DNA of 64,000 nucleotides, taken from Sporosarcina sp. P2. Its GTDB lineage: Bacteria; Bacillota; Bacilli; Bacillales_A; Planococcaceae. The DNA is taken from contig NZ_PDYY01000003.1 of NCBI RefSeq assembly GCF_002743255.1, positions 62,001-126,000 of the forward strand, in the 5' to 3' direction. Shown here piece by piece: positions 34,509 through 42,920 of this stretch (position 1 is its first letter; every line of letters begins with the position of its first letter). The translations under genes were made by a program, and so were the position numbers. The notes beneath the pieces were generated by a model. That model saw only the letters and a program-made list of their open reading frames with translations, had not been told where the DNA came from and did no database searches.

Positions 34509-35501
34509 TTGAATGAGGATTTAATTCAGCAAATCACAAAAATGGTTGTAGAAAAACTAGAGGCTGCGAGTAGTAATCAAACCATACAACAACAGCCAAC
34601 GAACGAACAGAAAGTAGAGTTGTTTTCACGGCGACCTATTGGGCAGTTGGAAGTGGAAACTGTGAAAAAATTGCCTAGCGGAGCGGTGGTGTTCCATAGT
34701 ACGACAGAAGGGCCGAAGCGGAATATTTCCACCGTAAAACCAAAACCGACGACGGCGTATGGTAATTCGAAATCAAAACCACAAGAAGATCTTGAGGAAG
34801 ACAAGCTGGCAGAATATCGTAAGAAAACACCAGCTAGAATAGGGGTCGGGCGCGCAGGCTCACGTCCGAAAACGAAGACGTGGCTACAGTTCCGACTGGA
34901 TCACGCTGCAGCAGTTGACGCAGTCTACGGTGAAGTACGAGATGACTTGCTCGAACAGCTAGGATTGTTCCAAGTGCAATCCAAAGTGTCAGATAAAGAA
35001 GAATACATTCGACGCCCGGATCTTGGTAGAAAGCTTTCAGACGAAGCAAGGGCTTTGATTCAAGAGCGTTGTAAAAAATCACCTGTCGTACAAATTGTAG
35101 CGTCAAATGGACTGAGTGCGAAAGCAATCGAAGAAAATTTGGAGGACGTTTACTTATCGTTACAACAATCACTTAACAACTTGAATATTGATATGGGAAC
35201 AACGTTTTATGTCGATAAGGGACGAGTTGCCGTGATGGATGATATCGGAGAGCTGTTGCAACCTGATGTTGTCGTCATGCTGATCGGTGAACGTCCGGGT
35301 CTTGTGTCTGCAGAGTCGCTAAGTGCTTATATATGCTACAAACCAAGACATGGCACGATTGAAGCGGATCGTATGGTCATCTCCAATATTCATAAAGGCG
35401 GAATCCCCCCTGTTGAAGCGGGGGCATTTCTTGGAACGGTTATTCAGAAAATCTTGAAATATGAAGCGAGCGGTGTATCGCTTGTTCAAAAGGAAGGATA
35501 A
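34509..35501 (+). CDS. eutC: Ethanolamine ammonia-lyase small subunit
   Basis: About 330 residues. The C-terminal ~220 residues are canonical EutC (ARIGVGRAGSRPKTKTWLQFRLDHAAA near 110, LIGERPGLVSAESLSAYI near 260), forming half the cobalamin site. The N-terminus starts with a short amphipathic helix (LIQQITKMVVEKL) then a ~90-residue Lys/Pro/Thr-rich linker, the usual shape of a microcompartment targeting peptide. The TTG at 34509 is preferred over ATG 34503, which lies one base after the extended AGGAGGTG ribosome site. Starts just after eutB. Confidence 0.93.
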   Translation: MNEDLIQQITKMVVEKLEAASSNQTIQQQPTNEQKVELFSRRPIGQLEVETVKKLPSGAVVFHSTTEGPKRNISTVKPKPTTAYGNSKSKPQEDLEEDKLAEYRKKTPARIGVGRAGSRPKTKTWLQFRLDHAAAVDAVYGEVRDDLLEQLGLFQVQSKVSDKEEYIRRPDLGRKLSDEARALIQERCKKSPVVQIVASNGLSAKAIEENLEDVYLSLQQSLNNLNIDMGTTFYVDKGRVAVMDDIGELLQPDVVVMLIGERPGLVSAESLSAYICYKPRHGTIEADRMVISNIHKGGIPPVEAGAFLGTVIQKILKYEASGVSLVQKEG

Positions 35502-35517
35502 GGAAGGAGGAGGGCAA

Positions 35518-36162
35518 GTGAAAATCTATGCAGACATATTGTCAATGCAAGTCATTTCGAATGTCAGTCCGGAACTTGCTGAGAAGTTCCGATTGAAGTC
35601 TCACCAGCGTAGTCTTGGGTTGATCACGACGACAATTGACGACGTCGGCTATACAGCAATTGATGCAGCAACGAAGCATAGCGATGTGGAAGTGGTCTAT
35701 GCAAAAAGTTTTTACGCAGGCTCAGCTCATTCTTCTGGTCCGTTATCGGGAGAGTTTATAGGAGTCATAGCTGGCTCGTCGCCGGAAGAAGTAAAAAGTG
35801 GTCTTGATTCGATTCGTATAACGATAGAGCACGAAGCGTATTTTGAGGCGATTAACGGAAATCGTGATCATGCGTTATATGCGCATACCATTTCCAGTTG
35901 TGGGAGTTACTTAGCTGACATGGCTAACGTAGCCGATGGACAGTCATTGGCATACTTGATTGCACCGCCTGTTGAGGCCGTTGTCGGTTTGGATGCTGCA
36001 CTAAAAGCTGCAGACGTTACACTTTGTGTACTCTATGCACCTCCTTCCGAAACCAACTTTGGCGGTGGTCTACTGACAGGCAGCCAGTCTTCTTGCAAGG
36101 CAGCAGCCGACGCATTCCGAGAAGCGATACAGAAGATGGCGAAAGATCCGTTAAGTTACTGA
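35518..36162 (+). CDS. eutL: Microcompartment shell protein EutL
   Basis: A 214-residue shell protein made of two tandem BMC domains that trimerise into pseudo-hexamers with a gated central pore. MKIYADILSMQVISNV, DVGYTAIDAATKHSDVEVVYAKSFYAG and PPSETNFGGGLLTGSQSSCKAAA are typical. The GTG at 35518 follows AAGGAGGAGGG; an earlier ATG at 35461 lies within eutC and lacks support. EutL may admit larger cofactors into the lumen. Confidence 0.95.
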   Translation: MKIYADILSMQVISNVSPELAEKFRLKSHQRSLGLITTTIDDVGYTAIDAATKHSDVEVVYAKSFYAGSAHSSGPLSGEFIGVIAGSSPEEVKSGLDSIRITIEHEAYFEAINGNRDHALYAHTISSCGSYLADMANVADGQSLAYLIAPPVEAVVGLDAALKAADVTLCVLYAPPSETNFGGGLLTGSQSSCKAAADAFREAIQKMAKDPLSY

Positions 36163-36193
36163 TAGATAAGTATCTAGAAAGGAGTGTTTTAAT

Positions 36194-37705
36194 TTGGTCC
36201 AATTAATGGATAAAGATTTATTGGCTTTACAACAAATGCGTACAGCCGTCCAAACTGCAAAAGAAGCACAAGAGAAATTCATGGGCTATACTCAGCAACA
36301 AGTTGACAAGATTGTCAAAGCCGTTGCTGATGCCGCTTTTGAACAATCCGGTCGCCTCGCACAACTTGCGGTAGATGAAACAGGTATGGGGGTAGCAGCT
36401 CATAAGAAAATTAAGAACGAAGTGGGCTCCCGTGATGTATACGAAAGTATTAAAGATATGAAAACGGTCGGTGTCATAAAAGAGGACCATATGAATAAGG
36501 TCGTGGAAATCGCTGCTCCGTTCGGTGTAGTTGCCGCAATCATCCCAACGACCAACCCAACATCGACGGCGTTCTTCAAAACGTTGATTTCATTGAAGAC
36601 ACGAAATTCCATTGTAGTTAGCCCTCACCCTTACGCAGTGGAATGCACACACGAAGCATTAAAAGTATGTGATGCAGCAGCGGTTGCAGCTGGAGCCCCT
36701 GAAGGTTTGATTCAATGTCTCACACTGGCTTCAATGGAAGCTACACAGCAATTAATGTCGCATAAAGACGTGAATCTTATCATTGCAACAGGCGGTAGTG
36801 CGCTCGTCAAAGCGGCATATAGCTCGGGTAAACCAGCTTACGGTGTAGGTCCTGGTAATGTACCAGTTTATATCGAACGTTCCGCAAAGATTGAAAAAGC
36901 GGTAAAAGATATCGTAGACAGCAAGTCATTCGATTACGGTACGATTTGTGCAACCGAGCAAGCCATCGTGGTTGATAAGCACGTCGTGGACCTGGTTACG
37001 CGTGAGCTGAAGAAAAATGGCGCGTATATTTTATCGGATGAAGAGAAAAAAGTTATGGAAGGTGTCATCTCGCCGGTACCCGGTAAGGTGAATCCGAAAG
37101 TGGTCGGTAAGAGCCCACAGTTCATCGCGAAAATGGCAGGCATTTCTTTACCAGAAGGTACGCGCCTGATTGTCGGGATGGAAACAAAAGTTGGTAAAGA
37201 CGTACCGTTTTCATTGGAGAAACTATCACCTATTTTCGCTATGTATGTCGTCGACGGTGTGAAGCACTCGAAAGAAGTGTGCCTCGACTTACTGAACCTT
37301 GGCGGACGTGGTCACAGCTTGGCACTACATACCGAAATCGATGCAGTAGCTCGTGAATTCGCTATGGAAATGCCAGTATCACGTATTTTGGTCAACACGA
37401 TGTCCTCTGTTGGAGCAGTTGGTGGTACGACAGGCTTAATGCCATCATTCACATTAGGTTGCGGAACATTTGGCGGCAATATTACATCAGACAATGTCAC
37501 AGCTACGCATTTGCTGAACATTAAGCGGATGGCATATGGCACGAAGGAAGTACAATTGCCGAAGCATTCAGAGTCGGTAGAAAGCTCAAATGATCAGCTC
37601 GTATCCAGTGTGATGAACAATGTATCAGCCGCAACAAACAACAACATTGATCCAGCATTAGTACAGAACTTAGTCAGTGAAATCGTTAAACAACTTACAA
37701 AATAA
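36194..37705 (+). CDS. eutE: CoA-acylating acetaldehyde dehydrogenase
   Basis: A 503-residue aldehyde dehydrogenase that converts acetaldehyde, CoA and NAD+ to acetyl-CoA and NADH inside the microcompartment. The Rossmann segment [14 protein letters not shown] is near residue 115, [11 protein letters not shown] near 217 and the nucleophile Cys in [11 protein letters not shown] near 252. The last ~20 residues ([14 protein letters not shown]) form an amphipathic helix after an Asn-rich linker, resembling the N-terminal targeting helices of EutC and PduL here. TTG start behind AAAGGAGTG. Confidence 0.94.
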   Translation: MVQLMDKDLLALQQMRTAVQTAKEAQEKFMGYTQQQVDKIVKAVADAAFEQSGRLAQLAVDETGMGVAAHKKIKNEVGSRDVYESIKDMKTVGVIKEDHMNKVVEIAAPFGVVAAIIPTTNPTSTAFFKTLISLKTRNSIVVSPHPYAVECTHEALKVCDAAAVAAGAPEGLIQCLTLASMEATQQLMSHKDVNLIIATGGSALVKAAYSSGKPAYGVGPGNVPVYIERSAKIEKAVKDIVDSKSFDYGTICATEQAIVVDKHVVDLVTRELKKNGAYILSDEEKKVMEGVISPVPGKVNPKVVGKSPQFIAKMAGISLPEGTRLIVGMETKVGKDVPFSLEKLSPIFAMYVVDGVKHSKEVCLDLLNLGGRGHSLALHTEIDAVAREFAMEMPVSRILVNTMSSVGAVGGTTGLMPSFTLGCGTFGGNITSDNVTATHLLNIKRMAYGTKEVQLPKHSESVESSNDQLVSSVMNNVSAATNNNIDPALVQNLVSEIVKQLTK

Positions 37706-37728
37706 AACACTATTAGGAGGAAACAATT

Positions 37729-38013
37729 ATGAACAGAGAAGGTACAGCATTAGGAATGGTAGAAACTAAAGGATTAATCGGTGCAATTGAGGCAGCAGAC
37801 GCAATGGTGAAAGCAGCAAGCGTAAACTTAGTAGGTAAAGTACATGTTGGCGGTGGAATCGTAACAGTTATGGTACGCGGTGATGTAGGTGCAGTAAAAG
37901 CAGCAACAGATGCAGGTGCTGCTTCAGCACAACGTGTGGGCGAATTGCTTTCTGTTCACGTAATCCCAAGACCACATAACGAATTAGAATTGATGTTACC
38001 AAAAAGCGAATAA
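37729..38013 (+). CDS. eutM: Hexameric microcompartment shell protein EutM
   Basis: A 94-residue single-BMC-domain protein of the EutM/PduA/CcmK type. [24 protein letters not shown] at the N-terminus, the pore region [19 protein letters not shown] and the C-terminal [12 protein letters not shown] are standard. It should be the main facet hexamer. Ribosome site TAGGAGG. Confidence 0.95.
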   Translation: MNREGTALGMVETKGLIGAIEAADAMVKAASVNLVGKVHVGGGIVTVMVRGDVGAVKAATDAGAASAQRVGELLSVHVIPRPHNELELMLPKSE

Positions 38014-38046
38014 TCACTGCTGACATAGTAGAAAGGCGTGAACTAG

Positions 38047-38916
38047 ATGAATCAGCAATTGATTGAACAAATTGTCGGAGAAATTCTTGGACAATTGGGC
38101 AAAAGTCCCGTTCAATTGCCGGAACGAGCGGTTCCCATTGCGGTTTCCGCCCGTCACGTACATTTACAGCCTGAACATGTGGAAGTATTGTTTGGCGCAG
38201 GGTATGAGTTGACACAGCGGTCCGAGCTTTCCCAGCCGGGCCAATTCGCCGCCAATGAAACGGTGATGATTGCAGGACCTAAAAGTAGTATTGAACGTGT
38301 GCGTATTTTAGGCCCTGTCCGAAAAGCTACCCAAGTCGAGGTCAGCTTTACGGATGCCATGAAACTCGGCGTCAAGCCCCCACTTCGGGAATCCGGTAAT
38401 ATTGAGGGATCAGCACCGATTACATTAATCGGACCAAAAGGTAGTGTGCATATAGACCAAGGACTTATTATCGCGCAGGCACATATCCATATGGCACCTG
38501 CAGATGCTACGCGCTTTGGTGTGGAAGATGGAGAGTATGTCACGGTGGAAGCAGACGGAGTCCGAGCCATTTCATTCCGCAATGTCCGTATTCGGGTGAA
38601 TGAGCGTTATCGTCTCGAAATGCATATTGATACCGATGAAGCAAATGCAGGTTTCATTACACAAGGATCAATTGGTCGTCTAGTGAAATCGGGTGACGCG
38701 AAAGAAGTGGCATCTGTACAAGCGACGACGGAAGCGGTTAAGGCTATTCCAGTAAATGTTCCAGAGGCATATGAATTCACAAAAAAACTTTTGTCGGCTG
38801 AAGACGTGTCCGAGATTTCAGAAAAGGAAATCGTTATTAATAAAGGCACAATTGTTACGGCACTAGCAAGAGATACAGCACGGGAACTCGGTAAAACGAT
38901 ATCGAGTAGAAAGTAG
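38047..38916 (+). CDS. pduL: Phosphate propanoyl/acetyltransferase PduL with C-terminal extension
   Basis: A 289-residue protein. Residues 1-20 (QLIEQIVGEILGQL) are a targeting-type helix. Residues ~27-210 are PduL: two beta-barrel halves with zinc-ligand motifs VSARHVHLQ and AQAHIHMAP. It exchanges CoA on acetyl-CoA for phosphate, regenerating CoA inside the shell and replacing EutD. The last ~45 residues (LLSAEDVSEIS...KGTIVTALARDTARELG) are not part of ordinary PduL and recall the N-terminal segment of EutQ (TANDIR...SIITPEAREVA). Confidence 0.92.
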   Translation: MNQQLIEQIVGEILGQLGKSPVQLPERAVPIAVSARHVHLQPEHVEVLFGAGYELTQRSELSQPGQFAANETVMIAGPKSSIERVRILGPVRKATQVEVSFTDAMKLGVKPPLRESGNIEGSAPITLIGPKGSVHIDQGLIIAQAHIHMAPADATRFGVEDGEYVTVEADGVRAISFRNVRIRVNERYRLEMHIDTDEANAGFITQGSIGRLVKSGDAKEVASVQATTEAVKAIPVNVPEAYEFTKKLLSAEDVSEISEKEIVINKGTIVTALARDTARELGKTISSRK

Positions 38917-38932
38917 AAAAAGGTGATTACGC

Positions 38933-39238
38933 ATGCGAATGGGTAGAGTGATTGGTAACGTATGGGCAACCCGTAAAGAGGATGGATTAGCAGGGCTTAA
39001 ACTGTTAATCATCCAGCCGATTGATGCATACGGCAATAGTATACAGTCGCATATGGTCGCGGCAGATCGGATTGGAGCAGGGGTTGGTGACGAGGTACTC
39101 ATTACGAGTGGCGGTTCTTCACGCTTTATTTTACCGAAAGAAAACCCGATCCCAATCGACGCGGTCATTATTGGTATTATCGATTCCACAGAAGTGAAAA
39201 GAGGTGATATACATGAGTCAAGCGATCGGAATGATTGA
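38933..39238 (+). CDS. eutN: Pentameric shell vertex protein EutN
   Basis: A 101-residue EutN/CcmL-family protein that caps shell vertices. [15 protein letters not shown] at the start, a central LLIIQPID strand and the [13 protein letters not shown] end are typical. Start ATG 38933 follows AAAAAGGTGAT. Its last 26 bases overlap the next BMC gene. Confidence 0.94.
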   Translation: MRMGRVIGNVWATRKEDGLAGLKLLIIQPIDAYGNSIQSHMVAADRIGAGVGDEVLITSGGSSRFILPKENPIPIDAVIIGIIDSTEVKRGDIHESSDRND

Positions 39239-39554
39239 GACAAAAGGATTGATTGGATCAATTGAGGCAGCAGACGCAATGGTGAAAGCATCCAACGTGG
39301 AGTTGGTATCACAGGAGATGGTCGATGGTGGAATTGTTACGGTCATCGTTCAAGGTGATGTTGGAGCAGTTCAGGCAGCTGTTGACGCAGGTCGCGACGC
39401 AGCAGCGCGTGTAGGTGAATTACTAGGTGCGCATGTTATACCGCGTCCCGATGATTCAGTGTATGGCATGGTGAAACCCCTAGTGTCGACTACTCCAGAA
39501 ATTCCGCAAGTTAAGAAACTGGCAGAAGCGAAGAAGGCACCGAAGAAAGACTGA
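39213..39554 (+). CDS. Second hexameric shell protein, EutM/PduA-like with Lys-rich tail
   Basis: A 113-residue BMC-domain protein. The first ~88 residues match the EutM at 37729 closely ([44 protein letters not shown]), so it is a paralogue. The last ~25 residues form a Pro/Lys/Ala tail ([15 protein letters not shown]) absent from the first copy. Tailed BMC-H proteins such as EutK or PduK carry extra C-terminal parts; this tail is short and basic and might contact nucleic acid or cargo. Start overlaps eutN and has GAGGTGAT. Confidence 0.9.
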   Translation: MSQAIGMIETKGLIGSIEAADAMVKASNVELVSQEMVDGGIVTVIVQGDVGAVQAAVDAGRDAAARVGELLGAHVIPRPDDSVYGMVKPLVSTTPEIPQVKKLAEAKKAPKKD

Positions 39555-39588
39555 GGAATAGGTGTGCTATAAGTGCATTCCTCATATT
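39552..39588 (+). other. Intergenic hairpin between shell gene and mdh
   Basis: GAGGAAT pairs with ATTCCTC around a ~20-base interior, starting at the stop of the shell gene. No T tract follows, so it is more likely an mRNA processing or stability element than a terminator. Confidence 0.4.
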
Positions 39589-39614
39589 GAAGTCTATATA
39601 AAGGAGTGTTTTTC

Positions 39615-40565
39615 ATGGCTTTCAAACGACATAAAATTGCAGTCATCGGAGCTGGTCACACGGGCTCTACGGCTGCATTGATGGCTGCACAGAAAGAATT
39701 AGGTGACATTGTCTTGGTTGATATCCCGGATCTTTCCAATCCGACTAAAGGGAAAGCACTGGATCTTCTTCAGACGAGTCCTGTACAACAATTTAATTCC
39801 CGTATTACAGGTACATCCAATTACGAGGATATTGAAGGCGCCGCAATGGTTATCATTACAGCAGGTGTTGCACGTAAACCAGGTATGAGTCGAGATGATT
39901 TAGTTGCAACCAATGCAAAGATTATGCGTTCTGTTTCCGAACAAGTGAAACGTTACGCGCCAGACAGTACCGTGCTGATTTTAAGTAATCCAGTTGATGC
40001 GATGACATATGTATGTTATAAAACAACTGGCTTTCCTAAAAACCGCGTAATTGGACAATCAGGCGTGCTTGATACTGCGCGTTTCACTACGTTCATCTCG
40101 GAAGAACTAAATATATCCGTAGAGGATATTTCGGGCTTTGTACTTGGTGGACACGGAGATGATATGGTTCCACTTGTACGTTATTCGTACGCCGGCGGCA
40201 TTCCATTGGATAAGATTATCTCGAACGAACGGCTAGAAGCAATTGTGGAGCGCACTCGAAAAGGCGGTGGTGAGATCGTCTCACTACTAGGTAACGGTAG
40301 CGCTTATTACGCACCGGCAGCGGCTTTGGTTGAGATGGCTGAAGCAATTATTAAAGATAAGAAACGAATTATGCCGTCCATTGCTTATTTAGAGGGCGAG
40401 TATGGATATCAAAACATTTATTTAGGCGTACCCACTGTTCTGGGAGGCAATGGTATCGAGAGTGTGATTGAACTTCCGTTAACAAAGGAAGAACAAATAG
40501 CACTCGACAAGTCAGCTGACTCTGTCAGAGCAGTCATCGATATTTGCGAAAAGCAAATGTCCTAA
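39615..40565 (+). CDS. mdh: NAD-dependent malate dehydrogenase
   Basis: A 316-residue malate/lactate dehydrogenase. The NAD site [13 protein letters not shown] is near residue 10, the specificity loop [12 protein letters not shown] carries Arg where lactate dehydrogenases have Gln, and the catalytic His is in [10 protein letters not shown]. It closely follows Bacillus Mdh in wording and length. It is the last gene before the eut operon terminator and has its own AAAGGAG. It might recycle NADH from EutE or feed the TCA cycle during growth on ethanolamine; whether another mdh exists elsewhere is unknown. Confidence 0.92.
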   Translation: MAFKRHKIAVIGAGHTGSTAALMAAQKELGDIVLVDIPDLSNPTKGKALDLLQTSPVQQFNSRITGTSNYEDIEGAAMVIITAGVARKPGMSRDDLVATNAKIMRSVSEQVKRYAPDSTVLILSNPVDAMTYVCYKTTGFPKNRVIGQSGVLDTARFTTFISEELNISVEDISGFVLGGHGDDMVPLVRYSYAGGIPLDKIISNERLEAIVERTRKGGGEIVSLLGNGSAYYAPAAALVEMAEAIIKDKKRIMPSIAYLEGEYGYQNIYLGVPTVLGGNGIESVIELPLTKEEQIALDKSADSVRAVIDICEKQMS

Positions 40566-40574
40566 TCACTACGG

Positions 40575-40614
40575 ATCTCTCTAAGTCGTACAGAGGACTT
40601 AGGGAGATTTTTTT
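40575..40614 (+). terminator. Terminator of the eut operon
   Basis: ATCTCTCTAAGTC pairs with GACTTAGGGAGAT (one wobble), followed by TTTTTT. Confidence 0.92.
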
Positions 40615-40832
40615 GTGTAAAAAGTTATAAGGTCGTGTTTTAGTCATTAAATGATAGAGAAGTCATAGGTTTTTCTCGAAAATCTACAAATGTTAACAGG
40701 GAATTACAACTTTTATATTTACAATTATTTATTGGGGTGGTACAATAAACAGAATTCACTGAATTATAAAGTATGTCTGTAGTATATTTACTCGGGGATA
40801 TATATAAAGAATTTCTTCCTTTTGACTTCGTA

Positions 40833-40847
40833 ATGTAAGCGCTGTCA
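40833..40847 (+). promoter_or_regulatory. Consensus catabolite-response element
   Basis: ATGTAAGCGCTGTCA matches every fixed position of the cre consensus WTGNAANCGNWNNCW. It lies 95 bases before the small Cys-containing protein and 268 bases after mdh. The surrounding gap 40615-40941 is AT-rich and otherwise holds only possible promoter elements. Confidence 0.68.
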
Positions 40848-40941
40848 AATGGCCGATTATCATTAAATGCCGAAAAAACGTTCTTTTATTCCCCGGCAAG
40901 GCATATACTACGAAAAATACAAAATCCAGGAGGTAATTCTT

Positions 40942-41112
40942 ATGAAAAACAACGACTATCAGAACAATTCATCACTACCCGAGCAGAACGAAACATTCTA
41001 TTTGATCACAGGTTACTCGGAGAATGGTTTCATCCATGGAATCACATGGCAAGAGGCATATGTTCAAGGATTGGCGGATTGCGGTTGTCTATGCGAACAA
41101 CAACTAATGTAA
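40942..41112 (+). CDS. 56-residue protein with CxCxC-like tail, function unknown
   Basis: A short protein starting at ATG behind CAGGAGGTAA, ending with ADCGCLCEQQLM. The N-terminal half is Asn/Ser-rich, then FYLITGYSENGFIHGITWQEAYVQGL. No membrane helix or signal is visible. The closely spaced cysteines (DCGCLC) could bind metal. It is monocistronic, flanked by a cre box and a terminator, so carbon control is likely. An upstream in-frame ATG at 40867 lacks a ribosome site. Confidence 0.65.
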   Translation: MKNNDYQNNSSLPEQNETFYLITGYSENGFIHGITWQEAYVQGLADCGCLCEQQLM

Positions 41113-41137
41113 GTAATGAAGAACACTCTACACGACG

Positions 41138-41202
41138 GGGTGCCTAGCACAAAACGATTGTGGACGTACTCACAATGTTTTTTGCATAGGCACCCTATTT
41201 AG
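41138..41202 (+). terminator. Long hairpin, probable terminator
   Basis: GGGTGCCTA (41138-41146) pairs with TAGGCACCC (41187-41195), with an inner ATTGTG/CACAAT stem, followed by TATTTAG. The T tract is weak. Confidence 0.65.
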
Positions 41203-41291
41203 TTATCTCATGATTCTTCTGATGCATACAAACGCTACCACCCACTATGTTATCCATGATAAAATGATAGCAATAAAATAAATGAGTTTGC

Positions 41292-41461
41292 ACGATGCGC
41301 TGGTACCTATCAAGGTATAAAAGGGAATCCGTCAACCGGAGCTGTCCCCGCAACTGTATACACGGACGACCGCTAGAATTAGCCACTATGGAGACATGGG
41401 AAGGCACTTGCGGAAGGATGAAGTGAAGCCAGGAGACCTGCCACGTATCGTAAAAGCGACA
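41292..41461 (+). ncRNA. Cobalamin riboswitch
   Basis: The conserved B12-box elements are present in order: GGGAATCCG (41323-41331), GGAGCTGTCCCCGCAACTGT (41338-41357) and AGCCAGGAGACCTGCC (41427-41442). Closing stem ACGAT/ATCGT pairs at 41292-41296 and 41457-41461. It precedes a terminator and the RNR-like gene, so adenosylcobalamin should switch off that gene. The stretch 41462-41569 links aptamer and terminator and shows no ANTAR-type hairpin. Confidence 0.95.
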
Positions 41462-41569
41462 CTTTCTTCGGGGGTTGAGGAGTGGAAGCAAAAAAGGTAT
41501 CTACGTCTATGCATTTTGTGTGTAGTATATTAAAGCTGCCTGACTTTGTTTCCTCATTCACAACTATTG

Positions 41570-41607
41570 CAATCATTTTGCCGAAGAGGCGGAATGATTG
41601 TTTTTTT
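41570..41607 (+). terminator. Riboswitch expression-platform terminator
   Basis: CAATCATTtTGCC pairs with GGCGgAATGATTG, followed by seven T. It lies between the cobalamin aptamer and the RNR-like gene's ribosome site. Confidence 0.9.
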
Positions 41608-41632
41608 GTTGTTTACGAAAGGAGACCGGGAC

Positions 41633-42895
41633 ATGAGAGTAGTGGAAAAGATAACCGAACGGGCACTATTGCAGTTATTGTATAAACAAGTAGAAAAACA
41701 GCGTGGAAGGCCTGCGTATTCGGAATTTCATCAAGTAGTAAAGAAACTGTTACAGGATGGGTTATACGATCGATGGATCTATGATTATTCAGTAACCGAA
41801 ATCAAATGGCTTGGCTTACAGGTTGTTGCTGAACGTGACAAATTGATCCCTTCTGCACTGTTGCAACCATATATGAATGAGTTTGTAACATCCAATTATT
41901 GTGATAAACAGATAGGTCTGCCTCAGGAGAGATTGATGCTCATAGCAATGGCCGCCATGCAACATGAAACTGTTCAGCGTCTGCGGAAAGTACAGGAAGC
42001 ATATTGGATACTGAGCCATGGCTATGTGACGTTACCAGCTGAAGTGATGTCGTTCTTCGATAAAGCATTCTATCAGGGAAAGACAAGAGTCCAACAATAT
42101 ACTATGGATATTTCCGACAATGGAATCACATCATTTTTATCAAGCGAGATAAAAGAAAAGCATATATGTATACCCGATTATTTTATGGAACAAGTACAAG
42201 CGTGCGGCTCTTGGAGTATATTTGAAGCTGAACAAGTAGAACGCGTTTTTGGATGTTCGCTTAGCCACTTCAATAGGGAAAGATTTCTTCATGCCACTGA
42301 CGGTCTTACTATTGACTATAAAGAAATCTCAGCTATCGGTTTGATGAAACAGCTGCTTGAAAGTGAAGGTATTATAGTGCATTTTTACAATAAAGAAAGA
42401 CAAGAAAAAGCAGCATTATCCTCATATATTCAATTGCCGAATGTAATGCAGGCGACGGAGCTGGCACGTACATGTACCATACTTGTACCTTTGCTGAACG
42501 GCATTGAGAGTTTATGGGGACATGCATTACGGGTTGAAGTGGCGGGGTGGGAAATCGCTATAGCTAACCAGAAAATTGATTTGCATTCAGAGAAGGCTCT
42601 TCAGTTTATTGAAGAAGTAGCGAGAGAAATAAACCACTACTTGAACGTAGCATCCTGTGAAAGCGGAATGCAAACACCTTTGCGCAAAGCAGCCACAGTT
42701 ATGCATCGATCGATCAACGAGGCGACAAAACACCAGCAAACCGCAATGATCGATCGGGTAATTGCAGAACAGCGCCATACCGATCAAGGAGGTTCTGTTA
42801 CGTTGGAGAAATCTTCTACCATTGAAACAGCAGAACTGTTGCAGCTGCTCATGAAAGCATGGAGTGGTGGAATTCCTGAAGTCCGACTTACCTGA
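41633..42895 (+). CDS. Shortened ribonucleotide reductase large-subunit-like protein
   Basis: About 420 residues, start ATG behind AAAGGAG. The order of segments follows class I NrdA/NrdE: DGLYDRWIYDYSVTEI near residue 43, RLMLIAMAAMQHETVQR near 100, ICIPDYFMEQV then W.IF.AEQV near 180-200, GIIVHFYNK near 245, and a C-terminal HTDQGGSVTL...ELLQLLMKAW.GGIPEVRL. Catalytic residues are gone: the position of the SSC cysteine reads RVQQYT, NLC reads NVMQ, and the central barrel and C-terminal Cys pair are missing. NrdA is 700 residues or more. A pseudoenzyme or regulator is likely. Family call is by eye. Confidence 0.6.
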   Translation: MRVVEKITERALLQLLYKQVEKQRGRPAYSEFHQVVKKLLQDGLYDRWIYDYSVTEIKWLGLQVVAERDKLIPSALLQPYMNEFVTSNYCDKQIGLPQERLMLIAMAAMQHETVQRLRKVQEAYWILSHGYVTLPAEVMSFFDKAFYQGKTRVQQYTMDISDNGITSFLSSEIKEKHICIPDYFMEQVQACGSWSIFEAEQVERVFGCSLSHFNRERFLHATDGLTIDYKEISAIGLMKQLLESEGIIVHFYNKERQEKAALSSYIQLPNVMQATELARTCTILVPLLNGIESLWGHALRVEVAGWEIAIANQKIDLHSEKALQFIEEVAREINHYLNVASCESGMQTPLRKAATVMHRSINEATKHQQTAMIDRVIAEQRHTDQGGSVTLEKSSTIETAELLQLLMKAWSGGIPEVRLT

Positions 42896-42920
42896 ATCCC
42901 TTCTATAGGCTCAGCTAATT

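Noticed and set aside
41462..41569. Possible EutX/Rli55-type B12-controlled decoy RNA that sequesters EutV
   Set aside because: Every A..G hexaloop in this stretch was checked by eye and none has flanking complementary arms; the terminator is followed by a coding gene with a good ribosome site, so ordinary riboswitch control of that gene fits better.
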